A stretch of DNA of 64,000 nt from Hydrangea macrophylla (GCA_033977485.1 CM066984.1:26123001-26187000), one strand, 5' to 3'; positions 1 through 12,509 are shown, counted from the stretch's first letter. The notes: generated from the letters alone by a model not told the origin. Made by a program: numbers and translations.

Positions 1-1674
1 GACACAAAATCCCAACTTGCTATTGTATTATCACACTCGGCCCTTATGTCCACCGACCTGATAACTACACCTGTTCCACACCATTCTAGCCTCGATGGCA
101 TTGTTTACTCCCATAAGCTCCTTACCCACACAAACTCTTTTACAGGCTCATATTCTCCGTATAACAACCATGACACAACTAATCAACAATAGTACTTACG
201 ATGGAAACATAACTAACCACTATCAATGCGATTAACATATTGTACAACATACTTATAGCTTGGGCATGAACTTTTAATGGTCATAGTAGGATTAGGATTA
301 CACTACTGTAATCATTAACATACCACATTCATAACGGAAGCATATCATGTAGCTCATGGATCCATGACATGGTTTTGATACCAGTAGCAAATAGATGAAA
401 CCCTTACTTACTCATCTACGCGATAGCACTATAATAGCACAAGATATTCATAGCAACACAGGTACCAAAAAACTAGCATCATTATTAATCAACACCATGC
501 ATAGACAAAACATCATAAAAAAGCTGTATAATCTGCTAGGATATATTTCCACTGTGTTGACAGAATTAATATGATTTATTTGGGCATGATAAATTGCTTT
601 GCTGATCAAACTCAAAACTAGAACATTGTATTGGATTATCTTCATTTACAAAAAAATATAGCTTCAATAACATTTTTGAGTTGCTCAAAATATTTATTTT
701 ACTTAGACATTTCTATATTTTCGAACTGCTCTGTCCCAGATTTTTAACACTGCATTGTACGTGCATTTTACCTATGAAGGATTGATTTTTAGATTGAGCT
801 ATAGAAGAGTTATTTGTTGATAAATGAGTTAGCTTTCTCTAAAAAAAACCTAGCTTAGTTTAGATTTTTGAACTACTCAAAACGTTCATTTTACTAAATT
901 ACATTATGCTGGAAGTTTCTGTTTCTCAGATTTATAGATTCGTCTTGAATGGCATGAAAACCTCAAAATAACAACATGCACTTACTAAACATTATTACAT
1001 ACTATATATGTTCTAAAGTGAGTTAGAAAACTCACCAAGTCTTGAAATTGAGCTTGGGCTTTGAATTTGAGCTTTAGGAAGCTTGAACTCAACTTTAATG
1101 GTGGAGACTTCTTCTTCTTCTAACTTACTTCATCCCACCATGGAGTTCATCTCCTAGCTCTCTCTCTTTTCATGTAGATTGTAATGGCCAAGAAAATGGT
1201 ATGGAAGAGTATATGCATGCTTATATAGAGTCTTGCATGTGCTAGGTGTCAATGTACTTGGGTGCATGTGTGCATGCATTCACATGTGTCAAAGTAGTGG
1301 ACAAGTGTCCAATGGATGGACAAGTGTCATGGGAGAGGGTGACATGTGTCATGGGAGTTATATGGGCTGCCATGTGGCTGGCCATGGTGTGGCCCACCTT
1401 GGGTTTTGTGCCACTTCCTTGATTTACGTGCATAAGTCCTTATTATGCATGTTAGTCTCGATTTACGTGCAAACGGTAATTGTTTCTAATGTTCGGGTCT
1501 AAGTACGGGACTAAGTTAAGTCTAATTATAGTCCAGTCGGTGCGGTACTTACAGTATAATTAATAATTACATTACACTAATACAGTCACACAGATAAAAT
1601 TATATATTAATAGACCAGACATGGGATTTCATAAAACTAATATTATTGTACGTAGTAAAGTCACAAATATTACA
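1..1674 (-). repeat. 3' LTR of Tekay copy A (partial, cut by window start)
   Basis: This aligns along its whole length to 7843-9527 and ends in TATTACA at 1668-1674. In element orientation it begins directly after a purine-rich stretch (minus-strand GGTGGTAAAAGA), the expected polypurine tract. The two LTRs differ at many sites and small indels, so the insertion is not recent. Confidence 0.85.
1221..1350 (-). promoter_or_regulatory. Presumed U3 promoter of the copy A 3' LTR with inverted-repeat cluster
   Basis: A minus-strand TATA-like box (CTATATAA) lies at 1221-1228. Upstream in element orientation, at 1281-1350, are four spaced inverted repeats with GACA/TGTC arms, including GGACAAGTGTCC at 1299-1310 and GACATGTGTC at 1341-1350. 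The promoter role is inferred from position. Confidence 0.5.
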
Positions 1675-3129
1675 TCTTTTACCACCTATTACAAGATTTT
1701 GTCCTCGAAACCAGAACGAGCTAGTACTAGATAGAAATGGAAACCTCTCTCGCATCTCTGATTCCAGCTCCCAAGAATCTTCTCCTTCGTCATTGTGTTT
1801 CCACTGAACCTTTACCAGTGGTATCTCTTTGTTCCTCAGCTTCTTGCTTCCACGATCCAGAATCCTTACAGGTCCTTCGACGAATGTAGCGTTGTTATTC
1901 ACCTCGATATCTTTGATATCAATCTCATGTGTTGGGTGGTGAAGGCATTTTCTCAGCATGCTCACATGGAAAACATTGTGAACTCCCGACATATTTGGTG
2001 GTAATGCCAATCTATAGGAAACTTTTTCCATACGTTCCAGAATTTCAAATGGTCTAATGTAACGTGTTGATAGCTTTCCCCTCTTTTGTCCAAACCTTAC
2101 AATACCACGAACTGGAGAAACTTTCAAATACACATGATCTCCAACTTCAAATCCTAGATCTCGACGCCGTTTATCCGTGTAGCTCTTGTATCTGCTTTGT
2201 GCTACTTTCATCCTTTCCTTCACCGTATTGATTCCTTTATTGGTTTTTTGAACTAATTCTGGTCCCAATAATTTGCCATCCCCCATTTTAGTCCAACACA
2301 AAGGTGATCAGCACGGTCTTTCGTATAGTGCTTCAAACAGTGCCATTCCTATACTCGAATGAAAATTGTTATTGTAAGCGAACTCAACCAACGGTAAATG
2401 AGTTTTCCACCAACTTTTAAAATCGATTACACATGCTCGGAGCATGTCCTCCATTACTTGATTTATCCTTTCTATTGGTTCGTTAATTTGTGGATGAAAT
2501 GCAGAACTTAACTTCAGAGACGTTCCCATCGCTTTCTGAAGACTCTCCCAAAATCCAGTGGTTAATATCGAATCTCGATCTGATACTATTGATACCGGTA
2601 CCCTATATAACCGCACAACCTGTTGCAGATATAGTCGACTCATCTTCTCGACAGGATAGGTCATGCTGTAGGCAATAAATGGGTTGATTTGGTCAGTCGA
2701 TCAACAACTACCCAAATGGCATCATAGTTCTGCTGGGATCTTAGAAATCCCATAACAAATTCCATAGTGATATGCTCCTATTTCCATTCCGGGACTGGTA
2801 GAGGTTGTAGTAATCCCAGAGGTCGTTGGTGTTCTTCCTTGACTTGCTGACAAATAGGACATTTTGCTACATATTCTGCGACTTCTCTCTTTATGCCTTC
2901 CCACCAAAAATTCTTTTTTAAGTCTTTGTACATCTTGGTTCCGCTGGGGTGTATGGTCATCTTTGACTTATGTGCTTCATCTAGAATGTCTTGCTTCAAA
3001 TTATCCATGTCAGCTAAGCATAACCTGTCCTTACATTTGAATCCCCCGTCTGTTATAATATTCCATTCAGTCGGATCCTTTGCTTTCGCCTTTTTAAACC
3101 ATTTCTTTAATCCTTCATCCTTTTTTTGA
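1600..3129 (-). pseudogene. Integrase with C-terminal chromodomain, copy A (broken)
   Basis: Integrase would insert the cDNA into the genome. The N-terminal HHCC zinc finger is at 2778-3008 (HKSKMTIHPSG then CPICQQVK). The catalytic core is at 2308-2664, with SDRDS holding an aspartate and PIERINQ holding the glutamate. The C-terminal part is at 1600-2301, with the GDHVYLKVSP motif and a chromodomain-like tail (VEGPVRILDRGSKKLRNKEI, then VQWKHNDEGEDSWE). These pieces lie in separate frames, so the gene is disrupted. The last frame runs past the polypurine tract and stops at 1600 inside the LTR. The chromodomain is characteristic of chromoviruses and is thought to steer insertion to marked chromatin. 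Confidence 0.85.
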
Positions 3130-4500
3130 GCTTCAAGTATTTAGTTAATGAGGGTTGGCTGCACCATAAGACATCCAAAAGGTCGTCCAATACCTGGTCT
3201 TGTAGTTTGAAAATCAAATTCCATTAAAGCCTCTAAGGCTTTCCATTCCCTGATTAAAAGTGAGGTGATCAACCTTAGGGGTTTTCAGTTCAGAGCATCT
3301 GCGACTACATTTGCCTTACTGGGGTGGTACTGTAAATTAAAGTTATAGTCCTTAAGTAGCTCCATCCAGCATTGTTGTCTCATGTTTAGTTCCTTTTGAG
3401 AAAATAGATACTTCAAACTTTTGTGATCTGAAAGTAAGTCGAACTTATCTCCGTAGAATTAGTGCCTCCAAATCTTAAGTGCAATGACAATTGCAGCCAA
3501 TTCCAGGTCGTATGTAGGGTAGTTCAACTTATGTGGCTTTAATTATCTGGATCCATAAGCGTTCACCTAACCATTCTGCATAAGTACACATCCTAGTCCT
3601 TGATATGAAGCATCGCTGTAGATAGTGTATTGTTCACCACTCTTGGGTATCGCTAGCACTGGCACTGAGGTCAACCTTTCCTTTAGTTCCTGAATGGGGC
3701 GTTCGTGCTTATCCTTCCATTCAAACTTTGAATCCTTCTTCGTTAGTCCGGTTAAAGGAGAAGCAATCCTTGAAAAACTTTCCACGAATCTCTGGTAGTA
3801 TCCAGTCAATCCGAGGAAACTTCATACCTCTGATGCGTTGGTTTACTCCAACTAGAAATTACATCCATCTTCATTGAGTCTACCAAAATTCCATTCTGTG
3901 ATACTACATGCCCCAAGAACTTAACTTCTTTCAACCAAAACTCACACTCACTGAATTTAGCATAAAGACAATTTTCTCTAAGTGTCTAGAGTGTAATCTG
4001 TACATGAGTCTCGTGTTCTTTATCACTCTTCGAATAAATAAGAATGTCGTCGATAAACACGATGATGAATTGATCCAAGAATGGTCTGAACACTCGATTC
4101 ATCAAATCCATGAATACCACCGGGGCATTAGTTAACCCAAAAGGCATAACTAAGAATTCGTAATGCCCATATCTTGTTCTGAAAGTCATTTTTGGTATAT
4201 CCTCCGGTCTAGTAAGTAATTGGTGGTAACCTGATCGTAAATTGATCTTTGAAAAAGGTCATCGCTCCTTAAAGTTGGTCGAATAAGTCGTCTATCCTGG
4301 GAAGGGGGTACTTATTCTTGATGGTGACCTTATTCAACTCTCTATAGTCGATACAGAGTCGAAGATTTCCATCCTTCTTTCTAACAAATAAAACCGGGGA
4401 TCCCCAAGGTAACGTGCTTGGTCTAATAAATCTAAGATCTTCTAACTCTTGCTTCTTCAGCTCCAGTATTTCCGTTGGGGCCATACGGTAAGGAGGCTTG
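3130..4500 (-). pseudogene. Reverse transcriptase-RNase H, copy A (broken)
   Basis: RT N-terminal half is at 4269-4484 ([40 protein letters not shown]). The palm is at 3986-4189 ([14 protein letters not shown] and the catalytic FIDD box, whose aspartates lie at 4046-4051). The connection and RNase H follow at 3567-3809 (MTGYYQRFVESFSRIASPL, then IYSDASYQGLGCVLMQNG). RNase H remnants continue to about 3130 without an open frame. The active-site aspartates survive, but frameshifts separate each block, so no functional polymerase is encoded. Confidence 0.88.
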
Positions 4501-4559
4501 GATATCGGTGTCGTTCTGGGTACTAACTCAATACAAAAGTCAATCTCGCGTGTAGGTGA

Positions 4560-5480
4560 TAGTCCGAAAATGTTCTAAAAGACATCTTCATAATCTCAGA
4601 CTATTGTAATCTGAGTAATCGTCAATTCTGAGCCTGTAGTTTCCATAGCGGCTAAGTAACTTGTAAGAAAGGTGTCACTAGTGGGGTTGCATTGAAAATT
4701 GAAGGGTGTACTCCCAGGTACACAAAACATGATTGACTTACTAGCACAGTCTAACTCCGCATAATACTTAGTGATCGAGCCAATCAATTCCTAGGTTCAC
4801 ATCCAACTCCATTGACAGAACAATTAAGTCTACGGGGTAGGTTCCTTTCCTCTAATGTCAAAGTGTAGTCCTTGCACACTTTTCCTAGCTTTACAATCAC
4901 TCCCAAGGGTGATACCACATTCAGAGCTACCTTGAGTGCTTGGGGTACTAAACCCAATTGTCGTACAATCTTAAAGGAAACAATTGAATTTGTAGTACCA
5001 GTATCAAAAGTACTTTAACTTGACTTGCATATAATGAGAGTGTACCTTCTAAGTTCTGCTGTTCCTTTTCATTATAGCTTACTACCTCATTTATGACAAC
5101 ATTGAGTTGAGCTTTGCTAGTTTGACCTTGACTAATAGGCCCGTGATAGTTTTCTCTTGGTGCCTTGCAACCCTTGCTTATGTGCCCTCTTTTGCGATAG
5201 TTGTAGCATATCACATTAGCTCGGTTTTGGGTCCTGGGGGCTATTTAGTCTCGTACTATATATTCGGGGATCCCACAATTGAAACATCCGTCCATGTTGT
5301 TCCTGGTGGTTATGGTTGGTACTTGTGGTATGGGTGGTACTGCATGCTTATCTCGGGAAAAAGTGGGTCCTGGTTTCTTACCACTATTCAGTGGGCGTTT
5401 ATTTCCTTGGAAACGAGTCGGAAGTCTTCCCTTTGGTCCATTCCTAAGCTGGGGTGGCTAACTTGTCATCTGCTTGTGTG
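4560..5480 (-). pseudogene. Gag C-terminus and protease, copy A (broken)
   Basis: Read on the minus strand, 5220-5480 encodes a proline-rich gag tail and a first damaged zinc knuckle (starts CFNCGIPEYIVRD). A second knuckle at 5150-5214 reads CYNYRKRGHISKGC, in which the second cysteine has become tyrosine. Two knuckles are typical of Tekay-type gag. A protease follows with DTGTTNSIVS near 4990-5010, then remnants in shifted frames, including YYAELDCASKSIMFCVPG at 4690-4770. The N-terminal body of gag is not recognisable upstream, so it is deleted or heavily decayed. Confidence 0.72.
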
Positions 5481-5933
5481 CTTATGTACCTAAGTGATTA
5501 TCTATTGGTTACCCTCCAGTCCTAACCATGGTTACGAGACATGTAAACGATATAGGTATAGCCAACAATTCTAATATGAGTACATATTTCATCAAGTATA
5601 CATTTCATCAAGTAGAGGAAACAAGTGATCATTTATAACTTCAAATCTTTACATAGAAAGGCGTACACGCTACTACTAGTTTGTGTTACATGCCTGGGTA
5701 CATACTATATACACAAAAGATGGGCTACTAGTCCTAATACAAGTAAAGCCTTAGATCCTGGGGATCCTATACCAAAAGTCCTCCAAGTCCAACCTAGACG
5801 TCAAAAAATTAGTTCTATGCTAACCTGTCTAACCTAAAACTATCGTAAGGTTAATATCTTCATAGGTGGAAAAGAGTCTAATGGTTTATAACTTAAGTGA
5901 GTAGGACAATCGGTGTACATGTCTTAGCCTAAA
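5481..5933 (-). other. Leader and unrecognised gag remnant of copy A
   Basis: This stretch lies between the primer site and the gag tail. Intact Tekay elements have a gag of several hundred codons here, so most of it must be missing. I see only short, unconvincing frames. Confidence 0.4.
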
Positions 5934-5945
5934 GCTTTGATACCA
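5934..5945 (-). other. Primer-binding site of copy A (initiator Met tRNA type)
   Basis: The minus strand reads TGGTATCAAAGC, one mismatch from TGGTATCAGAGC, the common plant site for the 3' end of initiator tRNA-Met. It lies 8 bp inside the 5' LTR border at 5954. Confidence 0.78.
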
Positions 5946-6759
5946 AAAATCACTGTCACGCCTCGGCATAGCCAAAATAGGGAAAAATTTAAAATTTCCA
6001 TCTTGGACCCTGAGGCACGTGACTGGTTGCAACACCGAATTGTCCATGACCAAATACTAATAATAAACTACGTAACCAAAAGGATAAAACCATCATCTGC
6101 TTACATGGATATATTACATTGAGAGGCCACAGTACTAGTTAAATATTACATCATGGTAGATACATCAGAGTCTTATGGCTCTAGGGCCTTACAAAACCAT
6201 TACAAAAGATATAATAAGTCTTCTGATAGACATTTAAACCAAAAACATTTACAAAGACAGCCACTAGTCTTCTCTCTAACTAGCATATCCATAAGCATCT
6301 TCGGTGTACTCTTCCTCCACGTTATCCTCTTGCGTAGCATCATAACCCATGTACTCGTTACCTGGATAAGTTGGACATGGGAATGTCCAACGACATAAAC
6401 ATCGTCAACTTTTGAAAGCCGAGTGAGAAAACTAAATTAAATGGAACTTATATAGTCACACACAACAAGAAATATATTTACTACTTCTATTACGTCTTTT
6501 AAAGTTCTCCCACGTTCTCACCGTTGAACTATAACCACTAATGTGCCCATACAGGTATTCGAAGAGAAAATGAACAATCTATACAACTCACTTCAACATC
6601 CCAGAACATTATCATAGTCCATTGATAGAGCCTGACACGAAGTCCCAACTCTGAACAACACCACCAAACGTTTGACAACACACTAACCAAAACCATCTTT
6701 CATAATTGAACCACATCGCACTAGCCGAACCATCTTTCATTAACCAAACCACTTTTAAC

Positions 6760-7740
6760 CTTCACTTCGTCACGAAGAACCGAAGTGTTCCACCATCATT
6801 CACGATACCATCTTGCACTAACCAAACCATTTTTCATCAAACAAAACATCTTTCACCAACCACCATGTCACGAAGAACTGAAGTGTTAAGGAGTCAAAGA
6901 ACATCCGTTTTGTCACGCAGAACTGAAGGGATACACAAGAACCATCACTTCATCACGAAGAACTGAAGTAATCACCGTATCCCTTTCATCACGAAGAATC
7001 GAAAGGATACACAATAACCATCACTTCGTCACAAAGAGCTGTAGTATTCACCGTATCCCTTTCGTTACAAAGAACTGAAAGGATACACAATAACTATTAC
7101 TTCATCACGAAGAACCGAAGTAATCACCGTATCCCTTTCGTCACAAAGAACCGAAAGGATACACAATAACCATCACTTTGTCACAAAGAATCGAAGTATT
7201 CACCGTATCCCTTTCATCTTGAAGAATAGAAGGGATATACAATAACCATCACTTTGTCATGAAGAACCAAAGTATTCACCGTATCCCTTTTATCACAAAG
7301 AACTGAAAGGATACACAATAACCATCACTTTATCACAAAGAACTGAACCGTATCCCTTTCGTCATGAAGAACCAAAAGGATATACAATAACCATCACTTT
7401 GTCATGAAAAACTGAAGTATTCACCATATCCCTTTCGTCACGAAGAATTGAAAGGATATACAATAACCATCACTTCATCACGAAGAACCAAAGTATTCAC
7501 CGTATCCCTTTCCTCACGAAGAATCGAAAGGGTACACAATAACCATCACTTCATCACGAAGAACCAAAGTATTCACTATATCCCTTTCCTCACGAAGACT
7601 CAAAAGGATACACAATAACCATCACTTCATCACGAAGAACCGAAATAATCACCATATCCCTTTCGTCACAAAGAACCGAATGGATACATAATAACCATTA
7701 CTTCGCTATGAAGACTCGAAGTGATTTACAAATCTTCAGA
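6760..7740. repeat. Minisatellite of about 76 bp period inside the copy A LTR
   Basis: About ten degenerate units of roughly 76 bp each contain two related halves of about 38 bp. One half carries ATCCCTTTCGTCACGAAGAA and the other CATCACTTCGTCACGAAGAA. Each half is an inverted repeat (CTTCG..CGAAG with a short spacer), so the array could fold into a series of hairpins. The matching part of the left LTR lies outside the window. Confidence 0.9.
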
Positions 7741-9070
7741 CAAACTTTTCAATGAGTCTTAGCTTCCTCAAATAACTCGACACGAAGTCTTATCATACCC
7801 AACTAAGCTTGACACAATGTCCCAACATAACTATTCTGATTTTGACATGAAATCTCGACTTGCCATGCTATTATAACACTAGGCCCTTATGTCCACTAAC
7901 CTGACAACTACACCTTTTCCACACCATTTTAGCCTCCATGGCATTGTTTACTCAATCCAACATTCTATACCATATCCCCATAGACTCCTTCCCCACACAA
8001 ACTCTTTTATTGGCTCATATTCTCCATAGAACAACCAGGACACGACTAATCAACAATACTTATGATGGAAACATAACCAACCACTATCTATGTGATAAAC
8101 ATGTCGTACAACATACTTATAGCTTGGACATGAACATTTAATGGTCATAGTAGGATTAGGCTTACACTACTGTAATCATCAACATACTACATTCATAACA
8201 GAAGCATAACATGTAGCTCATGGATCCATGACATGGATTTGATACCAATAGAATATAGATGAAACTCTTAACTTACTTATCTACGCGATAGCACTACCAT
8301 AGCACAAAATATTCATAACAACATAGGCACCAAAAAACTAGCATCATCAATCAACATCATACAAAAGCTGTATAATCTGTCAGGATATATTTCCACTATG
8401 TTGACAGAATTAATATGATTTATTTGGGCATGATAAATTGCTTTGTAGATCAAATTCAAAACTAGAACATTGTAGGTAATTGGATTATATTGATGTACAA
8501 AAAAATCTAGCTTCAATAACATTTTTGAGCTGCTCAAAATATTTATTTTACTTAGACATTTCCATATTTTCGGACTGCTCTATCCCATATTTTTAATACT
8601 GCGTTGTATGTGCATTTTACCTATGAATGAGTGATTTTCATACTGAGCTATAGAGAGTTATTTGTGGATAAATGAGTTAGCTTTCTCCACAAAAAAACCT
8701 AGCTTAATTAAGATTTTTTAACTACTCAAAACGTTCATTTTACTAAACTACATTCTGCTGGAAGTTTCTGTTTCTCAGATTTATAGATTTGTCTTGAATA
8801 GCATGGAAACCTCAAAATAACAATATCAAGCACTTACTAAACATTACTACGTACTATATATGTTCTAAAGTGAGTTAGAAAACTCACTAAGTCTTGAAAT
8901 TGAGCTTGGGCTTTGAATTTGAGCTTAAGGAAACTTGAACTCAACTTCAGTGGTGGAGACTTCTTCTTCTTCTAACTTCTTTTGTCCCACCATGGAGTTT
9001 ATCTCCTAGCTCTCTCTTTTCATGCAGATTGTCATGGCCAAGAAAATGGTATGGAAGAGTATATGCATGC

Positions 9071-9200
9071 TTATATAGAGTCTTGCATGTGGTAGGTGTC
9101 AATGTGCATGGGTACATGTGTGCATGCATTGACATGTGTCAAAGTGGTGGACAAGTGTCCAATGGATGGACAAGTGTTATGGGAGAGGGTGACATGTGTC
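9071..9200 (-). promoter_or_regulatory. Presumed U3 promoter of the copy A 5' LTR
   Basis: TATA-like CTATATAA (minus) is at 9071-9078. Upstream are GACATGTGTC at 9131-9140, GGACAAGTGTCC at 9149-9160, a decayed GGACAAGTGT from 9168 and GACATGTGTC at 9191-9200. Spacing matches the left LTR. Confidence 0.5.
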
Positions 9201-9527
9201 TTGGGAGTTGCATGGGCTGCCATGTGGCTGGCTATGGTGGGCTCCACCTCAAGTTTTGTGCTACTTCCTTGATTTGCATGCATAAGTCCTCATTATGCAT
9301 GTCGGTCTCGATTTACGTGTAAACGGGTATTGTTTCTAATGTCCGAGTCCAGGTATGAGGCTAAGTTAAGTCTAATTACGGTCTAGTCGGTGCAGTACTT
9401 ATAGTATAATTAGTAATTGCATTACACTGATACAGTCACACAGATAAAATAATAATATGTTAAAAGACCAGACATGAAAATTCATAAAACTCATATTAAT
9501 GCACGTAGAGAAATAACAGGTATTACA

Positions 9528-10199
9528 TTTCTTACCTTTTGACGCATACTGGGACAATGATGAGCTTTTCTCAACATTCAAAACGTTGGCCCCAGGTTTG
9601 ATCACCCCTTCTGCTGACTGAAGAGAACTCATCAATTTGCTCATAGAAAAATTCATTTGATTCATATTGTAGTTAAAGAGTAAATTGAGAGAATGATTGA
9701 GGCCGATAGTTGAGAATCATATCAACTTTGGTGTGTGCGTCAATACTGGCACCTAGAGTCTCCTATTCATTTAAATAACCAATCATTTTTAAAACATGCT
9801 CTCTGACTGGAGTTCCTTCTAACATTTTTACACTCATGATCTTTTGCATGGCGATTTGCCCAGTAGGTCTACCATGCTCCCCAAACATTTCTTTGAGGTA
9901 AGTCATATGGCACTAGCGGAATCATTCGATTGGTACTGGTGTTGCAACACACCAAATGTAGAGGCTAGCATGTAGCAACGAGCCATCGCATTCTATTTCT
10001 TCCACTTGTTGAACTTGCGTCTTGCACCTGCCGATGCATTTGCCGCGGGTTCGTCAGGACATGGGGTAGTAAGGACATATATGTGATCTTCCATAGTTAA
10101 AACGATGTCTAGATTGCGTTTCCATTCAGTATAGTTATTTCTAATTAGTTTGTTCTGTGTAAGTATGGTAGCAAGTGGATTAAATACAGATCCAGACAT
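9528..10199 (-). pseudogene. Gag fragment of copia C0
   Basis: Translation from the ATG at 10197-10199 begins [18 protein letters not shown] and continues [15 protein letters not shown], closely matching the gag of C1-C3. Stops and frameshifts follow. A later block, 9540-9665, again matches C3 gag (NYNMNQMNFSMSKLMSS, then EGVIKPGANVLNVEKS). The match stops at 9528, where the LTR of Tekay copy A begins, within the lysine-rich linker before the zinc knuckle. This is a dead copy. Confidence 0.88.
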
Positions 10200-11264
10200 T
10201 ATAAATTTTGAAAAAAAGAATGACAGACATTGTAAGATAGATATCACAATTCAATAGTATAAAATAAAAGAATCCTTAAAACTCTTATTTCAAAACAAAG
10301 TCACTGGAATATTGAACAAAAGAACAAAGCCTCCGTGTGGTGGTCATTATTCGATCTTTCGATTATTCATGGCTTATCCGCTATGTTATTCTTGCAAAAT
10401 AAGTCATGACTCCCGAACTAATTTGATCTATAAGTTTCTAAATAATTCCCCATGTGCGATCCCTTATTCATAGCTTAGCTAGTGTGTACTATTAACTATT
10501 AACTATAAGTTTCTAAATAATTCCCCATGACTCCCGAACACATCTGATTGATCCTATATGTAGGAAGTTCACATCCAATAATCAATGAGTAGCGTACCCT
10601 CTGTATGGAATGATCACCCCCTAGCGAGGTGACATAGAATACACTACTCATCTTATAGTGAATCATTAATGGAAGATCGTGAGAGTTATGATAATAAGTC
10701 TCTCTCCCACTAGATTTATTAATTAAGGATTTTACTTTTGAAAAAAAAAATTGTTTATTTTACTTTAAAAAAAAAATTTTTGTTTCTTCACATTACCCAT
10801 AAACATCCAATGTTTACTAATGTGATGAAAATAGTTTTTGAATTTTATTTTAGAAAACTCATTTTTGCATGCATGTATTAACATTTTTTAAGACAATCAC
10901 AAACAAGCATATCAAAATGAAAAACTAAAATGAAATAAAGTCATTTACAAATGCCTCTATCTCCCATGACTCTATCTTCATAGATCCATCACATTGGCTT
11001 GGTCACCTCCGGCTCCATCTTCATGAACTCTGACTTGGATTTCCTATTCTATTACAAATATCATATTCTTCTTTTGAAGCTTACAAATTTTTCTAGAAAG
11101 GAAATAGCAACAAATAAATAAATAGGCTAGGAAAACAGTTGCGACTCTACTATTAGCAGGAATGGAGTTGCAGTGCCCTTTACACATGCCTTATAAAACC
11201 AAACCAAAATAAATAATCACCAATCACAACCATTAAATACAAAACTTAAAACTTGATTTTGGTG
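10200..11264 (-). other. C0 leader, gag-proximal part
   Basis: This non-coding stretch aligns to the C3 leader at 53363-54420. A segment near 10428-10541 differs: CTATAAGTTTCTAAATAATT occurs twice (10428 and 10503) in place of unrelated sequence in C3. An A/T-rich patch with runs of A and T lies at 10735-10790. Confidence 0.75.
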
Positions 11265-11269
11265 CCATG
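11265..11269. other. Target-site duplication CCATG, left copy
   Basis: CCATG directly precedes the TGTGGACAC terminus of the Ogre-like element and is repeated at 19643-19647. Removing the insertion restores continuity with the C3 leader at 54413-54430. Confidence 0.93.
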
Positions 11270-12509
11270 TGTGGACACGCAGAATTCCACCTCTTTTTGT
11301 TTCTAGTTTGAAATTAATTTCGATCAAAGACAGAAAAGGAAGGGTCTATTGAAAACACATACAGAGTCGCCACTTGGTCTTTAAGGAACCAAGAAACCTA
11401 ATTTGACTCACCCAAACGGATAAAAGGCACCAGCCCTTCATAACCAAAGAACTTGGTTTGGGGTTTTGGTACGAGAAAGGAAGGAGCCTTTGTCACGACT
11501 AAAACACCCTCAACTCGCCCCATCTTTCGACGGGCCGCAATTAACATCCAAATAATCATCTTATACTATGTATGGTTCAAAAATTAATACTATGATAGTA
11601 TATTACATCACACAAGAATTTTGAAATGGAAGATCAAAAGATAAGATATCGTTCATAAGATCTTAGCCAAATATCATGCAATGCAAAATTGAAAGATCAC
11701 ACGAATAAACCTAGGAAAATCGTCTAATCATATATCAAGTAATCAAGTTTTTCTAATCTAAGGGGACATGGATTGTTCTTTGAAACAAATAATTAAAGAG
11801 ATCAAAATATACTTAGCAAGCTAGAATGATGCATGTTAATCTTTGGGAAAAAAGACCTCTCAATCCCCGGGACGGATGAGAAGGATGATTAGATCGAGGA
11901 AAAGCATGGTCGTGTAATCAAGTTCATTCCTTATAATCTTCTTAGATTAGGGGTCACAAAAGTCCCAAATCTTGCATGGATGCAATGTATGATCTTAGAA
12001 TGTGCAAAGGTTGTAGTGTGTTTTGTGTTTATGGATTCCTAGATGACTAAGAAGTCTAAAATGTATATGAATGAATGAAGGAAATCATCATGGGATATGT
12101 AAAAATGTAGTATGAACTACTTCCTAAGACATGAGCATATTTGGAGTGCATGTAAGCATCAAATCTAAGAATGGAAGTAAAAGTATGCTTGCTGTGAATA
12201 GTGGACAGAACAGTAACATGACCTTTTGAAAATTGAAAAGAGGGGTTAGGAATGTTTTCAATGCATGATTTTTTATGGAGATCTTTCTTATTGTGTCTAG
12301 AACACAACAAAAAGCCAATCTTTAATAACTATTACAAATTGTGAGAAATCATATGAACAATAGAGGTTACTCAGAAACAGAGTTTGTACTGTCGACTGAA
12401 ATGTCAAAAAATCTTCAAAAATAAAGCCAAATGTCAAAAAAAGCCAATCTATTAAACATGTTTTTGAGGTCAAGAGGTACTATCCATAAGGATTCACTCA
12501 CCTCAAACT
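11270..12509 (-). repeat. 3' LTR of the Ogre-like element, shortened
   Basis: It aligns to 16394-18165 but lacks the equivalent of about 17555-18113, and the match stops near 12509. The part of the 5' LTR holding the promoter (18587 onwards) has no counterpart here. Two deletions, or one deletion plus rearrangement, are implied. Confidence 0.8.

Larger units (their letters stand above)
1..9527 (-). mobile_element. Decayed Tekay/Del-type chromovirus (Ty3/gypsy), copy A
   Basis: The direct repeat 1-1674 matches 7843-9527, and between the repeats lie gypsy gag, protease, RT, RNase H, integrase and chromodomain remnants in that order on the minus strand. The right LTR runs from TGTCACGCC at 5954 to TATTACA at 9527, so the left LTR is cut by the window edge. 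The element sits inside the gag of the older copia C0: sequence just right of 9527 continues C0 gag. The left target-site copy is outside the window. Many frameshifts and stops show that this copy is dead. The C-terminal chromodomain supports the Tekay/Del lineage. Confidence 0.88.
5954..9527 (-). repeat. 5' LTR of Tekay copy A (3.57 kb)
   Basis: The border next to the primer site is TGTCACGCC (plus strand) and the far border is TATTACA, matching the left LTR's end. A TATA-like box at 9071-9078 and an inverted-repeat cluster at 9131-9200 mark the presumed U3. A long minisatellite fills much of the presumed R-U5 part. The length is large but within what is known for Tekay LTRs. Confidence 0.83.

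Noticed and set aside
1233..1502. 89-codon frame in the copy A LTR (and its relative at 9029-9322)
   Set aside because: Cys/His-rich by chance from GTG/CATG-rich promoter repeats. The two LTR copies diverge without codon constraint.
6760..7740. Possible CRISPR-like array
   Set aside because: Units are adjacent with no unique spacers, show internal two-fold structure and lie inside a plant LTR. This is a minisatellite.
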